The notes beneath the pieces were generated by a model that was not told where the DNA came from, searched no databases, and was given only the letters and a program-made list of their open reading frames with translations. 64,000 bases of DNA, from contig CAVYGO010000003.1 in NCBI GenBank assembly GCA_963768085.1, forward strand, positions 1,736,001 to 1,800,000, written 5' to 3'. The position numbers and the translations under genes were made by a program. The DNA is from Pukyongia sp963768085 (GTDB taxonomy: Bacteria; Bacteroidota; Bacteroidia; Flavobacteriales; Flavobacteriaceae). Of this stretch, positions 25,718 to 34,181 are shown piece by piece; position 1 is the stretch's first letter; the number at the start of each line of letters is the position of its first letter.

Positions 25718-28700
25718 ATGAAAAGATCTACCTCTATGCTAATTATAGCGCTATTTCTTGTGTTTTCATCACAAGGTATCGCTCAAAACGGCACCTCTCA
25801 AATCAACGATTATTTTGAACAACTACTTGAAAACAATGAGCTTCAGGCTCAGGATGTTCAATGGGAAATTACGGATCAGCACATAAGCAGTGTTAGTGGT
25901 ATTCACCATATTTATTTCCGTCAGTTAGTGAACGGGATTCCGGTTTACGGAACCGAATCCGGAATACACTTACGACCCGATGGAAAAGTACTGCATGCCA
26001 ACGACCGCTTTGTTGCCAACACCCAAGGCAGGACTTCATCAAACACTGCTCCGGCTCTTACCGCTGTACAGGCGGTGCAGGCTGCTGCCAGTCAATTGAA
26101 TTATAATATTTCAGAATCTCTGGATGTATTGGAACGTGAAAACAATACTACTCGGAAAACGCTCTTAAGTGGAGGAGGAATTTCATTCAGCGATATTCCG
26201 GTAAAACTGATGTACCAGCTAACGGAAAATGATGAATTGATCCTTTCTTGGGATCTCTCTATAGAGTCTTCGCAAGTTGATACCGAATGGTTCAGTGTTC
26301 GCGTGGATGCTGCAACGGGAAATATTGTGGATAAAGTTAACTGGATTGTTTCCTGTAATTTCGAACATGACCACAGCACCCATCTTGAAGAAGTATTAGA
26401 TTATAACGCCAATCTCTATGATATTCCAAATTACGATGAATTAGTTGCAAATGCTGAAGCAGGATGCAGTGAATGCTACCAGGCCTTTGCAATTCCTTTG
26501 GAAAGTCCATATTATGGAACACACACCGATGTGGTTCAACCAGCAGACCCGACAGCCTCTCCATTTGGATGGCATGACACCGATGGTACTGCAGGTGCAG
26601 AATTCACTGTAACCCGCGGAAACAATGTGAATGCGTATGAAGATGGAGATAACCCGGGATACCAACCTGATGGCGGTGCTACGCTTCAATTTACGGGGTA
26701 TGCATTCAACCAGGTGTATAGCAATGCAAATCAATATGAAGATGCTGCCATTACCAATCTGTTCTACTGGAACAACATAATTCACGATGTAAAATATATG
26801 TATGGTTTCGATGAGGCCAGTGGAAACTTCCAGGAGAATAACTACGGAAATGGGGGCTTAGGAAGTGATTCTGTAGATGCCGAAGCGCAGGATGGTTCCG
26901 GAACTTGTAACGCCAATATGGGGACTCCGGCCGATGGAGGAAACCCGCGAATGCAAATGTATATTTGTGGTGATAAAGATGGTGATTTCGACAATCTCGT
27001 GGTTATCCATGAATACTCCCACGGAACATCTAACCGACTCACAGGAGGACCGGGTAGTGCCGGTTGTTTGAGTAATACAGAACAAATGGGTGAGGGATGG
27101 AGTGACTATTACGGTACCGTGATGACTATTGAGCCCGGTGATATGGGTACAGATGCCAGGGCAGTTGGTACATACCTGTTTGGCCAAGGTCCCGGAGGAG
27201 GTGGAATTCGTCCATATCCTTATAGTACGGATCTGACGGTAAACCCACAAACTTACGACGATATTAAGACGGCAGCTATACCGCATGGAATTGGCTCAGT
27301 TTGGTCGACTATGCTATGGGAAATGACCTGGGCATTAATCGATGAACACGGATTTGATCCGAATATTTACAATTTTACAGGCGACGTAGCTCAGGATGCT
27401 GGTAATATCCAGGCAATGGCTCTCGTCACGGAAGGAATGAAGCTTCAACCATGTAGCCCCGGATTCGTAGATGGCCGTGATGCTATCTTCGCCGCCGATG
27501 TTGCTATCTATGGTGGAGCTAATGAGTGTATTCTCTGGGATGCTTTCGCCAAGCGCGGACTTGGATTGAGCGCCGATCAGGGATCGTCTAATAGCCGTTC
27601 CGATGGTACCGAAGCTTTCGATACACCTTCAGGACTAGCAGCGTTTACGGCTCCAAATGATGTATGTGCCTCAGAACCTGAATTGACAGGCTTAGGAGGA
27701 GGAACACCATTTGGTGGGGTTTATAGCGGACCTGGTGTGACCGATGATGGAAATGGATCCACATATTCATTCGATCCTGCTATTGCAGGTGTCGGTGTAC
27801 ATACGATTTCTTATGAGGTTCAAGCCGGAACATGTTCTGTAGCTTCTACTGCCACTGATGATATTGAGGTGTTAGCGGTACCAAATGGTCCTACCACAAC
27901 AGGTGCGTCTGATATTTGTGTAGGAGATTCTGTAACTGTGAGCGCTACACCAGCAGACCCAACGAATGTAATTCGTTGGTTCGATGACGCAACCGCAGGT
28001 AACTTCCTTTTTGAAGGAAACGATTATACATTCAGTCCTACAGCGAATGTTACCTTATATGCCCAGGAAAATGCACCAGGGCCATTATCGCAACTGGTAA
28101 TTTCTGAAATTTCACTTGAAACACCAGATCAACTGGAGATCACTAATGTTGGTGTGTCAACAGATTATTCGGGTTATACTGTAGCGGTCAGTGAACAACC
28201 TTATACCAATATTAATACGCAGAATTCTGTGGAGCAGACACTTGGCTTTATGGGCCAGGATAGTGTCATTGCATTCAACGATGACGGTGGAGCTGGTTAC
28301 TGGGGTGATAATATCTGGTGGAATAATACCGGAAACGGCTGGATCATAATTATTGATGATACAGGAAACGTTGTGGATTCGGTATTCTGGAATTTCACAG
28401 CCGCTGAAATTGCCGGTTTAAATGTTACGATCAACGGATTCAACATTACAGCAGGAGACCTGGACTGGTCCGGGGATGGTGCTAGTTTAGTTGCCGAGTG
28501 TAGCGGATCATTCCGAAGAAGTGGCGATACAGATTCTGCCGCCGATTGGAATGGACTATGCGAAACAGCTACCTATGGCGTATACAACGAGGATATCGGA
28601 CTTGGATTTACTGGCTGTCTTGCTTTACGTACAGAGACCCTTGTAACGGTAGATGCCATAGATCCTGTTGTGACCTGTCCGGCAAATATGACTGAAGTTG

Positions 28701-29170
28701 TAAATCAAGGCGAATTGTTCACAATTCCAGACTACACAACATTGGCAACTGCAACAGACAACTGTACCGGTATTCCTGTGTTAACTCAGGATCCTACAGC
28801 TGGAACACAAATTGGAGTGGGAATTACTACTATCACAATTGAAGCGACAGATGCTGCCGGTAATAGTGCCGATTGTACTTTCGACATTGAAGTAGTTGAA
28901 GTTTTGGGTAATTTGGATAACAATTTATTCAATAATATTATTTTGTACCCTAATCCTACACAGGGAGATCTTACATTGGTAAATAATAGTTCCGAAACCT
29001 TAGTTTCTGCAACGATTACAGATGTGAACGGTAGAATTATTCAGACATTGGATCTTTCTGACGCAGGGACAACGACATCATTTTCTGTAGAAATTCTTTC
29101 AACAGGAATGTATTTTGTGCAGATTCAGACTGCGAACGCGACTATTGTAAAGCAAGTAGTGAAGCACTAA
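25718..29170 (+). CDS. Secreted M36 (fungalysin-type) metallopeptidase with T9SS sorting domain
   Basis: An 1150-aa multidomain protease. Order: signal peptide to about residue 23; FTP/propeptide region (to ~215, with GIHHIYFRQLVNGIPVYG); M36 catalytic domain with HEYSH (His431, Glu432, His435) and third ligand Glu459 in MGEGWSD; an Ig-like region near 640-790; a lamin-tail-like beta domain (VISEISLETPDQLEI and onward); a HYR-type domain (VTCPANMTEVV to FDIEV); and a C-terminal type A T9SS sorting domain beginning at NIILYPNPTQGDL. It should be exported, released through T9SS and activated by removal of the propeptide. Its role is presumably digestion of external protein. Confidence 0.95.
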   Translation: MKRSTSMLIIALFLVFSSQGIAQNGTSQINDYFEQLLENNELQAQDVQWEITDQHISSVSGIHHIYFRQLVNGIPVYGTESGIHLRPDGKVLHANDRFVANTQGRTSSNTAPALTAVQAVQAAASQLNYNISESLDVLERENNTTRKTLLSGGGISFSDIPVKLMYQLTENDELILSWDLSIESSQVDTEWFSVRVDAATGNIVDKVNWIVSCNFEHDHSTHLEEVLDYNANLYDIPNYDELVANAEAGCSECYQAFAIPLESPYYGTHTDVVQPADPTASPFGWHDTDGTAGAEFTVTRGNNVNAYEDGDNPGYQPDGGATLQFTGYAFNQVYSNANQYEDAAITNLFYWNNIIHDVKYMYGFDEASGNFQENNYGNGGLGSDSVDAEAQDGSGTCNANMGTPADGGNPRMQMYICGDKDGDFDNLVVIHEYSHGTSNRLTGGPGSAGCLSNTEQMGEGWSDYYGTVMTIEPGDMGTDARAVGTYLFGQGPGGGGIRPYPYSTDLTVNPQTYDDIKTAAIPHGIGSVWSTMLWEMTWALIDEHGFDPNIYNFTGDVAQDAGNIQAMALVTEGMKLQPCSPGFVDGRDAIFAADVAIYGGANECILWDAFAKRGLGLSADQGSSNSRSDGTEAFDTPSGLAAFTAPNDVCASEPELTGLGGGTPFGGVYSGPGVTDDGNGSTYSFDPAIAGVGVHTISYEVQAGTCSVASTATDDIEVLAVPNGPTTTGASDICVGDSVTVSATPADPTNVIRWFDDATAGNFLFEGNDYTFSPTANVTLYAQENAPGPLSQLVISEISLETPDQLEITNVGVSTDYSGYTVAVSEQPYTNINTQNSVEQTLGFMGQDSVIAFNDDGGAGYWGDNIWWNNTGNGWIIIIDDTGNVVDSVFWNFTAAEIAGLNVTINGFNITAGDLDWSGDGASLVAECSGSFRRSGDTDSAADWNGLCETATYGVYNEDIGLGFTGCLALRTETLVTVDAIDPVVTCPANMTEVVNQGELFTIPDYTTLATATDNCTGIPVLTQDPTAGTQIGVGITTITIEATDAAGNSADCTFDIEVVEVLGNLDNNLFNNIILYPNPTQGDLTLVNNSSETLVSATITDVNGRIIQTLDLSDAGTTTSFSVEILSTGMYFVQIQTANATIVKQVVKH

Positions 29171-29190
29171 ATAGACTAACTTAAAGAGTA

Positions 29191-29222
29191 AAACCCGCTT
29201 CGAAAGAAGCGGGTTTTTGTTT
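29191..29222 (+). terminator. Strong rho-independent terminator after the M36 gene
   Basis: AAACCCGCTTC (29191-29201) and GAAGCGGGTTT (29206-29216) form an 11-bp perfect stem with a GAAA tetraloop, followed by a T-rich tail. It begins 20 bp after the stop codon. Confidence 0.9.
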
Positions 29223-29271
29223 TTTGGCATATTTTTTGAACTTATGTTGTTGTAAGTATCTGAACCTGTAA

Positions 29272-29314
29272 ATGAAACATAAAGTAAACAGCTGCTGTCC
29301 CTAAAAAGAAACAT
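29272..29314. repeat. Direct repeat, copy 1
   Basis: This 43-bp unit starts ATGAAACATAAAGTAAAC and ends CTGTCCCTAAAAAGAAACAT. A second copy lies 145 bp downstream (29417-29463). The two ends are identical in both copies, but the five-base centre here (AGCTG) is replaced by nine bases in copy 2. Around the centre ACAGC and GCTGT are reverse complements. The nature is unknown; terminal repeats of a lost mobile element or intergenic repeat units are possible. Confidence 0.6.
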
Positions 29315-29370
29315 TTACATTCAGATTACCGAAAGCCGACTTACCCATAGGAGGTTTATAATAAACATAT

Positions 29371-29406
29371 ATGGTAAGGATTAACTCGAGATAATTGGTT
29401 TACCAT
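29371..29406. repeat. Imperfect palindrome between the two repeat copies
   Basis: ATGGTAA (29371-29377) pairs with TTACCAT (29400-29406), and a near-palindrome centred on CTCGAG lies inside the loop. The rest of the 334-bp non-coding stretch 29171-29504 contains no gene that I can see, only two terminators and the repeat pair. Confidence 0.4.
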
Positions 29407-29416
29407 TGAAAAGCTG

Positions 29417-29463
29417 ATGAAACATAAAGTAAACACGCAATAGCTGTCCCTAAAAAGAAACAT
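29417..29463. repeat. Direct repeat, copy 2
   Basis: This 47-bp copy has the same left end and right end as the unit at 29272-29314, with the centre ACGCAATAG instead of AGCTG. The identical ends with a variable centre are unlike a simple tandem duplication. Confidence 0.6.
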
Positions 29464-29475
29464 TGGTTCCAGAAT

Positions 29476-29506
29476 AAAAAACCTTTACGGGGCGTGAAGG
29501 TTTTTT
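29476..29506 (-). terminator. Rho-independent terminator of the ClbS/DfsB gene
   Basis: AAAAAACCTT (29476-29485) pairs with AAGGTTTTTT (29497-29506). On the minus strand the stem starts at the stop codon of the ClbS/DfsB-like gene and ends in six T. The symmetric A and T runs could also stop transcription from the other side. Confidence 0.8.
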
Positions 29507-30002
29507 ACTTTTTACCACGCCTGATTAATTTCAGGGCCCAGTCGTAATGGCTTGAGGTATTTGACACCAGGTAGGTCCCCAACGAAGTGGACCCGGTCCA
29601 TTTGTACCGTTTCTTGGTAAATAATTCCTCATTACTGTGGGTATTGATGATATCTCTTACTTTTCTGTAAGATGATTTAAACAAGGCTAATACTTCCGTT
29701 AACGAATTTTTGGCATACATCTTCTGAATATCACGATTCAATTCTGGTGTCATTTTCCAACTGTATCCCTTTGCGGGCATATCGGGTTTAAGCCCTTGCA
29801 TTCCTTCTTCATACCATCGTAAAAGCATCAGGTGCCAGTGATGTAGATGACCCAGCATGTCCCTGATGTTTCTGTTTAAGGTCCCTGGTGGAAAATCGGT
29901 GTTTTGTTCAGCCTCAGAAAAGCTATCTATCAAGTGTAATAATTTCTTGTAATTCTCCGCACTTAACGAAGCCAGTTCTTCTTTGTTTTTTGGTCTGCTC
30001 AT
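29505..30002 (-). CDS. ClbS/DfsB family (DUF1706) four-helix bundle protein
   Basis: A 165-aa cytoplasmic protein of the ClbS/DfsB (DUF1706) family. Conserved pieces include MSRPKNKEELASLSAENY, RDMLGHLHHWHLMLLRWY and NTSSHYDWALKLIRR. The fold is the DinB-like four-helix bundle. ClbS itself protects E. coli from colibactin; most relatives have no known substrate, so protection or detoxification is only a possibility here. It ends in a good terminator and is preceded by 120 bp without a gene. Confidence 0.85.
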   Translation of the reverse strand: MSRPKNKEELASLSAENYKKLLHLIDSFSEAEQNTDFPPGTLNRNIRDMLGHLHHWHLMLLRWYEEGMQGLKPDMPAKGYSWKMTPELNRDIQKMYAKNSLTEVLALFKSSYRKVRDIINTHSNEELFTKKRYKWTGSTSLGTYLVSNTSSHYDWALKLIRRGKK

Positions 30003-30122
30003 AAGTTTCTAAATTAGAGAGAACAACCTGATCAAACAATGAGGGATATCAATTATGGTTTTGAGTCCTCAGTTTTATTTTGATAAGGAACGTCTTATGT
30101 TTTACTTAAATCGATATTTATT

Positions 30123-30581
30123 TTATTCGGTTCTTAGTGATTTTTGAAAGCATATGCTATTCTCAACTCCCGCATACTGACCATAGTTCGGAATGATCCC
30201 GTAACCACTTTTTGTATAAAGAGCTATCGCTTCTGGTTGTTGTTTTCCGGTTTCCAATACACAATATTTAAAAGATAATTCTGAAGCCCATGTTTCGAGT
30301 TCAGAAAGGATCAGGGATGCAATTCCCTTACCACGATAGGAGGGTAGTGTATACATGCGTTTCACCTCCATAGTATCTTCTCCAATGGGTTTTATGGCGC
30401 CACAACCCGCCGGTTTATCGTCGTGGTATGCAACTAACGCATACTCAATATCATCAATGGCATTGAATTGATGATAGAAAGCGTGATCTTCACCGTCCCT
30501 TATGGCAAGATCCTGGTCAAGAGCATTCACTAACTCTTGAAAATGAATATCATTGGAAGAAATTCTGTTAATTACAATCAT
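30123..30581 (-). CDS. GNAT family N-acetyltransferase
   Basis: A 152-aa GNAT acetyltransferase. The acetyl-CoA-binding motif A is MYTLPSYRGKGIASLILSEL (RxxGxG/A form: R-G-K-G-I-A), preceded by the acidic strand GEDTMEVKRM and followed by the C-terminal SGYGIIPNYGQYAG pattern seen in small acetyltransferases acting on amino-acid or peptide substrates. The substrate is unknown. Its start overlaps the stop of the TfoX-like gene by one base (TAATG). Confidence 0.88.
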   Translation of the reverse strand: MIVINRISSNDIHFQELVNALDQDLAIRDGEDHAFYHQFNAIDDIEYALVAYHDDKPAGCGAIKPIGEDTMEVKRMYTLPSYRGKGIASLILSELETWASELSFKYCVLETGKQQPEAIALYTKSGYGIIPNYGQYAGVENSICFQKSLRTE

Positions 30582-30907
30582 TACTTTTTTGAAATTTCGA
30601 TGGCCAGACTTGCCCAGGAGAGCAAGGAGTCAAGATCATCAGCAACCTCATTTGGAATTGTATAATAAGGCATCCTGCTGTGTTTCTCCGATCCTTTGCT
30701 TTCAAATTCCTGTCGATTCCTGTCATTTGTCTTTAAAAAGGCCTTTCCTTTCGAATCAATTATCCCAAACATTCTTCCCTCGTGAAAAAGGCCGTGTCCT
30801 CCAAACATCTTCTTGCTTGAGATCCCTCCAATGGAGGCCAGCTTCTCCACCATTTCTATGGCTGAAAGGTTTGCAGCTTCTGTATTCTTATCTCCTTTTG
30901 TGCCCAT
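30581..30907 (-). CDS. TfoX/Sxy N-terminal domain protein
   Basis: A 108-aa protein consisting of a TfoX N-terminal domain: KMFGGHGLFHEGRMFGIIDSK followed by AFLKTNDRNRQEFESKGSEK and the C-terminal MPYYTIPNEVADD. In gamma-proteobacteria Sxy/TfoX controls competence with CRP. The single-domain versions in Bacteroidota lack the C-terminal domain and have no established role. It is translationally coupled to the GNAT gene. Confidence 0.87.
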   Translation of the reverse strand: MGTKGDKNTEAANLSAIEMVEKLASIGGISSKKMFGGHGLFHEGRMFGIIDSKGKAFLKTNDRNRQEFESKGSEKHSRMPYYTIPNEVADDLDSLLSWASLAIEISKK

Positions 30908-30971
30908 TTTTTAAGTATTGATTGTTGTCAATTTGAAAGTCAGTTCTCATGTGGTGATTTCAAAGTTTGAA

Positions 30972-31415
30972 TTAAAGTGAAGGCCACAACACTTTAAAGA
31001 AAAGGAGTAATAGAAGTAACAATAAAACAGATCCAACTAAAGCTACACTGAAATCGTATACAGGATTCTTAACCTTGAATAGTAGCAGTGGCAGCAGAAG
31101 GACTAACAGACCTATTAAACCACTAACCCCTAGAAGAATCATCAGGATCAACAATAAAGGATCTTTCCCGGAAAAGACATAAGGAAGTACATTCTTATAG
31201 GTTTCTGGCATCCTGTTCTTTATTCGAAGTGCAATGAGGCCATATAAACCGAAAGCCAGCGGGACATACCAATACAGGACCGAGTTCACCAATTGGGTTT
31301 CGCTCATATTGTCGAAATTGAAGAAATAGAAATAGACGAATAGGCCCAGACCTATAACAAGACAGAGTTGATAGAGAGGTTTCATAAATAGTAGTCTGAA
31401 AGTTGGATTCCACAT
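30972..31415 (-). CDS. Four-helix membrane protein of unknown function
   Basis: I do not recognise the family. From MWNPTFRLLFMKPLYQ the product is 147 aa with four hydrophobic segments, the last two extremely leucine-rich (GLIGLLVLLLPLLLF and SVLLLLLLLLFF). A longer frame to 31496 exists, but it would run through the terminator of the superoxide dismutase gene and overlap that gene, so I chose the start after the terminator. A later start at MKPLYQ (31385) is also possible. Confidence 0.6.
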   Translation of the reverse strand: MWNPTFRLLFMKPLYQLCLVIGLGLFVYFYFFNFDNMSETQLVNSVLYWYVPLAFGLYGLIALRIKNRMPETYKNVLPYVFSGKDPLLLILMILLGVSGLIGLLVLLLPLLLFKVKNPVYDFSVALVGSVLLLLLLLLFFKVLWPSL

Positions 31416-31423
31416 AAAATTAA

Positions 31424-31453
31424 TAAAAAAAGCCACCCGAATAGGATGGCTTT
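31424..31453 (-). terminator. Rho-independent terminator of the sodC gene
   Basis: AGCCACCC (31431-31438) pairs with GGATGGCT (31444-31451) with one G-T pair and a five-base loop; on the minus strand seven T follow. It lies 24 bp after the stop codon of the superoxide dismutase gene. Confidence 0.8.
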
Positions 31454-31474
31454 CAGTAAATAATACATTTTTTG

Positions 31475-32056
31475 TTATTCTATGATACCTCCACAACTAA
31501 TACGTGTACCTGCTGCGCCGCTTGGCTGGCTTGTAAAATCATCGGCGCCCTGGTGTACAATAATTGCCTTTCCAAGAATATCCTTTTTTTCATCGCCACA
31601 TCCAATACACCACTCATCTGTTTTCATGGCTATGGATCCGTTTCCGTTCTCATCCGCCTCAAAATTTCCGATATCACCCTTGTGGTAACCTCCTTCAGCT
31701 CCCCATGAAGCATGTGGTTCAAAAGTTGGGTTCCAATGGCCTCCCGTTGACTTTCCATCCTCGGAGGTGCAATCCGCTTTTTCATGGATGTGAATAGCGT
31801 GAGTCCCCGGGGATAAGCCGCTTAGCGTAGCTTCCATTTTCACAACACCACTGTCTTCTGTAAAGGTTACTGTCCCTGAGGCGGTACTTCCACTTTTAGA
31901 TTCGAGGGTCATACTGATCTTTTTGATTTCATCAACTTCAACTTCTTTGACAACTTCCTTTTCAACAGTTTCTTCGCTGTCCATCTTCTTTTTATCGTCT
32001 TTACAACCTACCAGTACCAGACCGGCAAGCATTAGACCCATCGCTATTTTTTTCAT
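31475..32056 (-). CDS. sodC: Lipoprotein Cu/Zn superoxide dismutase
   Basis: From MKKIAMGLMLAGLVLVGCKDDKK the product is 193 aa with a lipobox (LVGC), then a Lys/Glu-rich linker, then the Cu/Zn dismutase domain. Copper and zinc ligands are visible in HAIHIHEKADC, STGGHWNP and HASWGAEGGYHKGDIG, and the C-terminus shows RISCGGIIE with the partner cysteine of the disulfide. It should sit in the periplasm or on the outer membrane and convert superoxide to peroxide and oxygen. The frame extends upstream to 32116, but those residues lack a signal. It has its own terminator. Confidence 0.93.
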   Translation of the reverse strand: MKKIAMGLMLAGLVLVGCKDDKKKMDSEETVEKEVVKEVEVDEIKKISMTLESKSGSTASGTVTFTEDSGVVKMEATLSGLSPGTHAIHIHEKADCTSEDGKSTGGHWNPTFEPHASWGAEGGYHKGDIGNFEADENGNGSIAMKTDEWCIGCGDEKKDILGKAIIVHQGADDFTSQPSGAAGTRISCGGIIE

Positions 32057-32229
32057 TGATATAATTTTTAGGTTTCTTATGATTTCGAAGTTAAGACTAT
32101 TCCCTAATACATACAAATTTCATCCTCGTACTCGAACTGTTCGGAACCGTGAACCAGTCACTTTGGGTATAATAATACCGTGAGTTCCAGTAATTGTAAC
32201 TTAAACTTTTCAGAAACTAATACAGTCAT

Positions 32230-33444
32230 TTATTTCATTAATTTGGTGATCACCTGGGTTTCACTGTGCAAAGTTCGGTGAACCGGACATTTGTCGGCAA
32301 TTTGTAGGAGACGTGAAAGCTGTTTCTCATCCAGATCACCTTCGAACTTTATTGCTCTGTTGAAAGTGTCAATCTTCGCCGAATCGGTTTCGCAATTTTC
32401 AGAATCCACCATATGTTCTTTACTATAGCTGGTGTGAACTTCTACATGACGCACGTCCCATTCTTTGCGTTTCGCATACATCTGAATGGTCATGGCCGTA
32501 CAAGCAGATAGCCCTGCTGAAATAAGATCGTAGGGAGTAGGCCCGAAATCATTACCGCCAACTTTCTCGGGTTCATCGGCAATCATATAATGATTACCAA
32601 CTTTCATTTGTGTGGTGAATCCATTTTCTGCAGGAAGACTGGCTACTGTATCATGGTTCGATTTAATAGCTGTATCCTTTTGAATATCAAGATAACGGGA
32701 AGCCCAGCCAGCTATCACCTTTCCTGTGTATTCCGAATCTTCACGACGCATTAATAAGTGGTCTGCTCCATCTAACGATACAAAACTCTTAGGATGCCTG
32801 GCCGCCACATAGATCTCTTCAGCATTTTTTATCCCAACGATTGTATCCTGCGGTGAATGCATTACCAGTATCGCCTTTCTTAGATTCTGAACCACATCAG
32901 GTAAGGATTTATTTTTGAGGTCGTCCAGGAACTGTTTTTTAATAGTGAATTCCCTGCCACTTAAATGTACTGTAGCGACGCCATTCTTTTCTATTTCTTC
33001 AAGATTGCTTTTCAGTAAATGTGTAACATGAATCGGGTTGCTCGGGGCCCCGATCGTGGCAACCGCTTTTATAGAATCTATTTGAGCAGCTGCAAAAATT
33101 GCTGCCGAACCACCCAGCGAATGACCCACAAGAAGGGTGGGTGGTTTGTAGTTATCCGCTAAAAATTTGGAAGCGGCAATTAGGTCTTCCACGTTACCCG
33201 AAAAATTTGTGTCCTCGAAATCGCCATCGCTCTCTCCAAGCCCTGTAAAATCGAAACGTAAGATTCCAAACCCCTCTGAACTAAGGGCCCTGCTTATATT
33301 TCGAACCGCTCCAAGATTCTTATTACAGGTAAAACAATGTGCAAACAGAACAAAGTTATGTGGAACCTGATCTGCTGGTAATTCGAGTCGGCCAGACAGT
33401 TGCTGCCCTAACTCATTTTCGAAAGTCACTTTCTGTAGATTCAT
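32230..33444 (-). CDS. Alpha/beta hydrolase fused to an OsmC domain
   Basis: A 404-aa two-domain protein. The N-terminal ~255 residues are an alpha/beta hydrolase with the nucleophile Ser109 in GHSLGG, an oxyanion-side segment FAHCFTCNK and GADHLLMR carrying the catalytic His. The C-terminal ~140 residues are an OsmC/Ohr-type peroxidase domain with both reactive cysteines in view (GLSACTAMTIQMYAKR and DKCPVHRTL). OsmC domains reduce organic hydroperoxides. The fusion is known from Bacteroidota and other phyla; why a hydrolase is attached is unclear. It ends a possible four-gene run (BNR protein, S9 peptidase, DUF2490, this gene). Confidence 0.92.
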   Translation of the reverse strand: MNLQKVTFENELGQQLSGRLELPADQVPHNFVLFAHCFTCNKNLGAVRNISRALSSEGFGILRFDFTGLGESDGDFEDTNFSGNVEDLIAASKFLADNYKPPTLLVGHSLGGSAAIFAAAQIDSIKAVATIGAPSNPIHVTHLLKSNLEEIEKNGVATVHLSGREFTIKKQFLDDLKNKSLPDVVQNLRKAILVMHSPQDTIVGIKNAEEIYVAARHPKSFVSLDGADHLLMRREDSEYTGKVIAGWASRYLDIQKDTAIKSNHDTVASLPAENGFTTQMKVGNHYMIADEPEKVGGNDFGPTPYDLISAGLSACTAMTIQMYAKRKEWDVRHVEVHTSYSKEHMVDSENCETDSAKIDTFNRAIKFEGDLDEKQLSRLLQIADKCPVHRTLHSETQVITKLMK

Positions 33445-33481
33445 TGTACTGGTTTTTTAATCGAATCTTGGACTTATCTAT

Positions 33482-34180
33482 TTAATCCGAAGAGTCTTGC
33501 TTCTTTCGTAAGTCGGTATTCCACCAGATTCCTATCTGCAAACGGTCGTAATTACGTCCTGTAAAGTGATTTTTCAAATACCCGAATTGAAGTGTAATAT
33601 CCTTATTTACATTGTAGCCAACAGCGCCATACAATCTATTCTGTCCGAATAAAGGCTCCTGAAGGTTTATAAAGATCTCGTCATAAGCTGTTAAGAACCA
33701 GGTTGGGCTGAGTGGATATGTAACACGAAGAAAATATCGCGCCCTGTGTTCGGTAAAACTCCCGCTTTCGGGTGAATCTATAAATCGCTGTTCGAGTCGA
33801 TAACGATGACTGAATTTAAACTTTCCTATAGAATTTCTGAGAACAAATTGCTGATAGATCCGGTTTTCGCCAGTATTCTTTTCGCCATCAGGTTCGTTAA
33901 AGGTAGGATCGGTACTAATATAACCATAGCCAATAGTAGCCATAGCTTTGTCTGAAATATGATAATTCAATCCGGTTCTAAGCAACAACTGGTTGAAATT
34001 ACTAACCAATTCGTAAGTACGGTATTGTACCTCAGAATGTATACTTAGTTTTTCCGAAATCCGGTTCGTTCCAAAGTACATAGCCCACAGACCGAATTGA
34101 TCCTCTCCGGTCTGCTGGGCATTTACTATGCTTATTGAAGTACTGAATATAAGTATTAATACAATAAGTAACTTTTTCAT
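33482..34180 (-). CDS. DUF2490 outer-membrane protein
   Basis: A 232-aa protein with a signal peptide (MKKLLIVLILIFSTSISIVNAQ) and a C-terminal part dominated by alternating amphipathic strands such as LSIHSEVQYRTYEL and KFSHRYRLEQRF, as in small outer-membrane beta-barrels. DUF2490 is the best family match; its function is unknown. The start lies one base after the S9 peptidase stop, so the two genes are co-transcribed. Confidence 0.85.
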   Translation of the reverse strand: MKKLLIVLILIFSTSISIVNAQQTGEDQFGLWAMYFGTNRISEKLSIHSEVQYRTYELVSNFNQLLLRTGLNYHISDKAMATIGYGYISTDPTFNEPDGEKNTGENRIYQQFVLRNSIGKFKFSHRYRLEQRFIDSPESGSFTEHRARYFLRVTYPLSPTWFLTAYDEIFINLQEPLFGQNRLYGAVGYNVNKDITLQFGYLKNHFTGRNYDRLQIGIWWNTDLRKKQDSSD

Positions 34181-34181
34181 A

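Noticed and set aside
29272..29314. A ten-codon frame MKHKVNSCCP inside repeat copy 1
   Set aside because: The second copy has a stop in another place after the same first six codons, so the conservation is at DNA level, not of a peptide.
31416..31496. N-terminal extension of the four-helix membrane protein up to 31496
   Set aside because: It would read through the sodC terminator and overlap the sodC end; the residues before MWNPTF do not look conserved.
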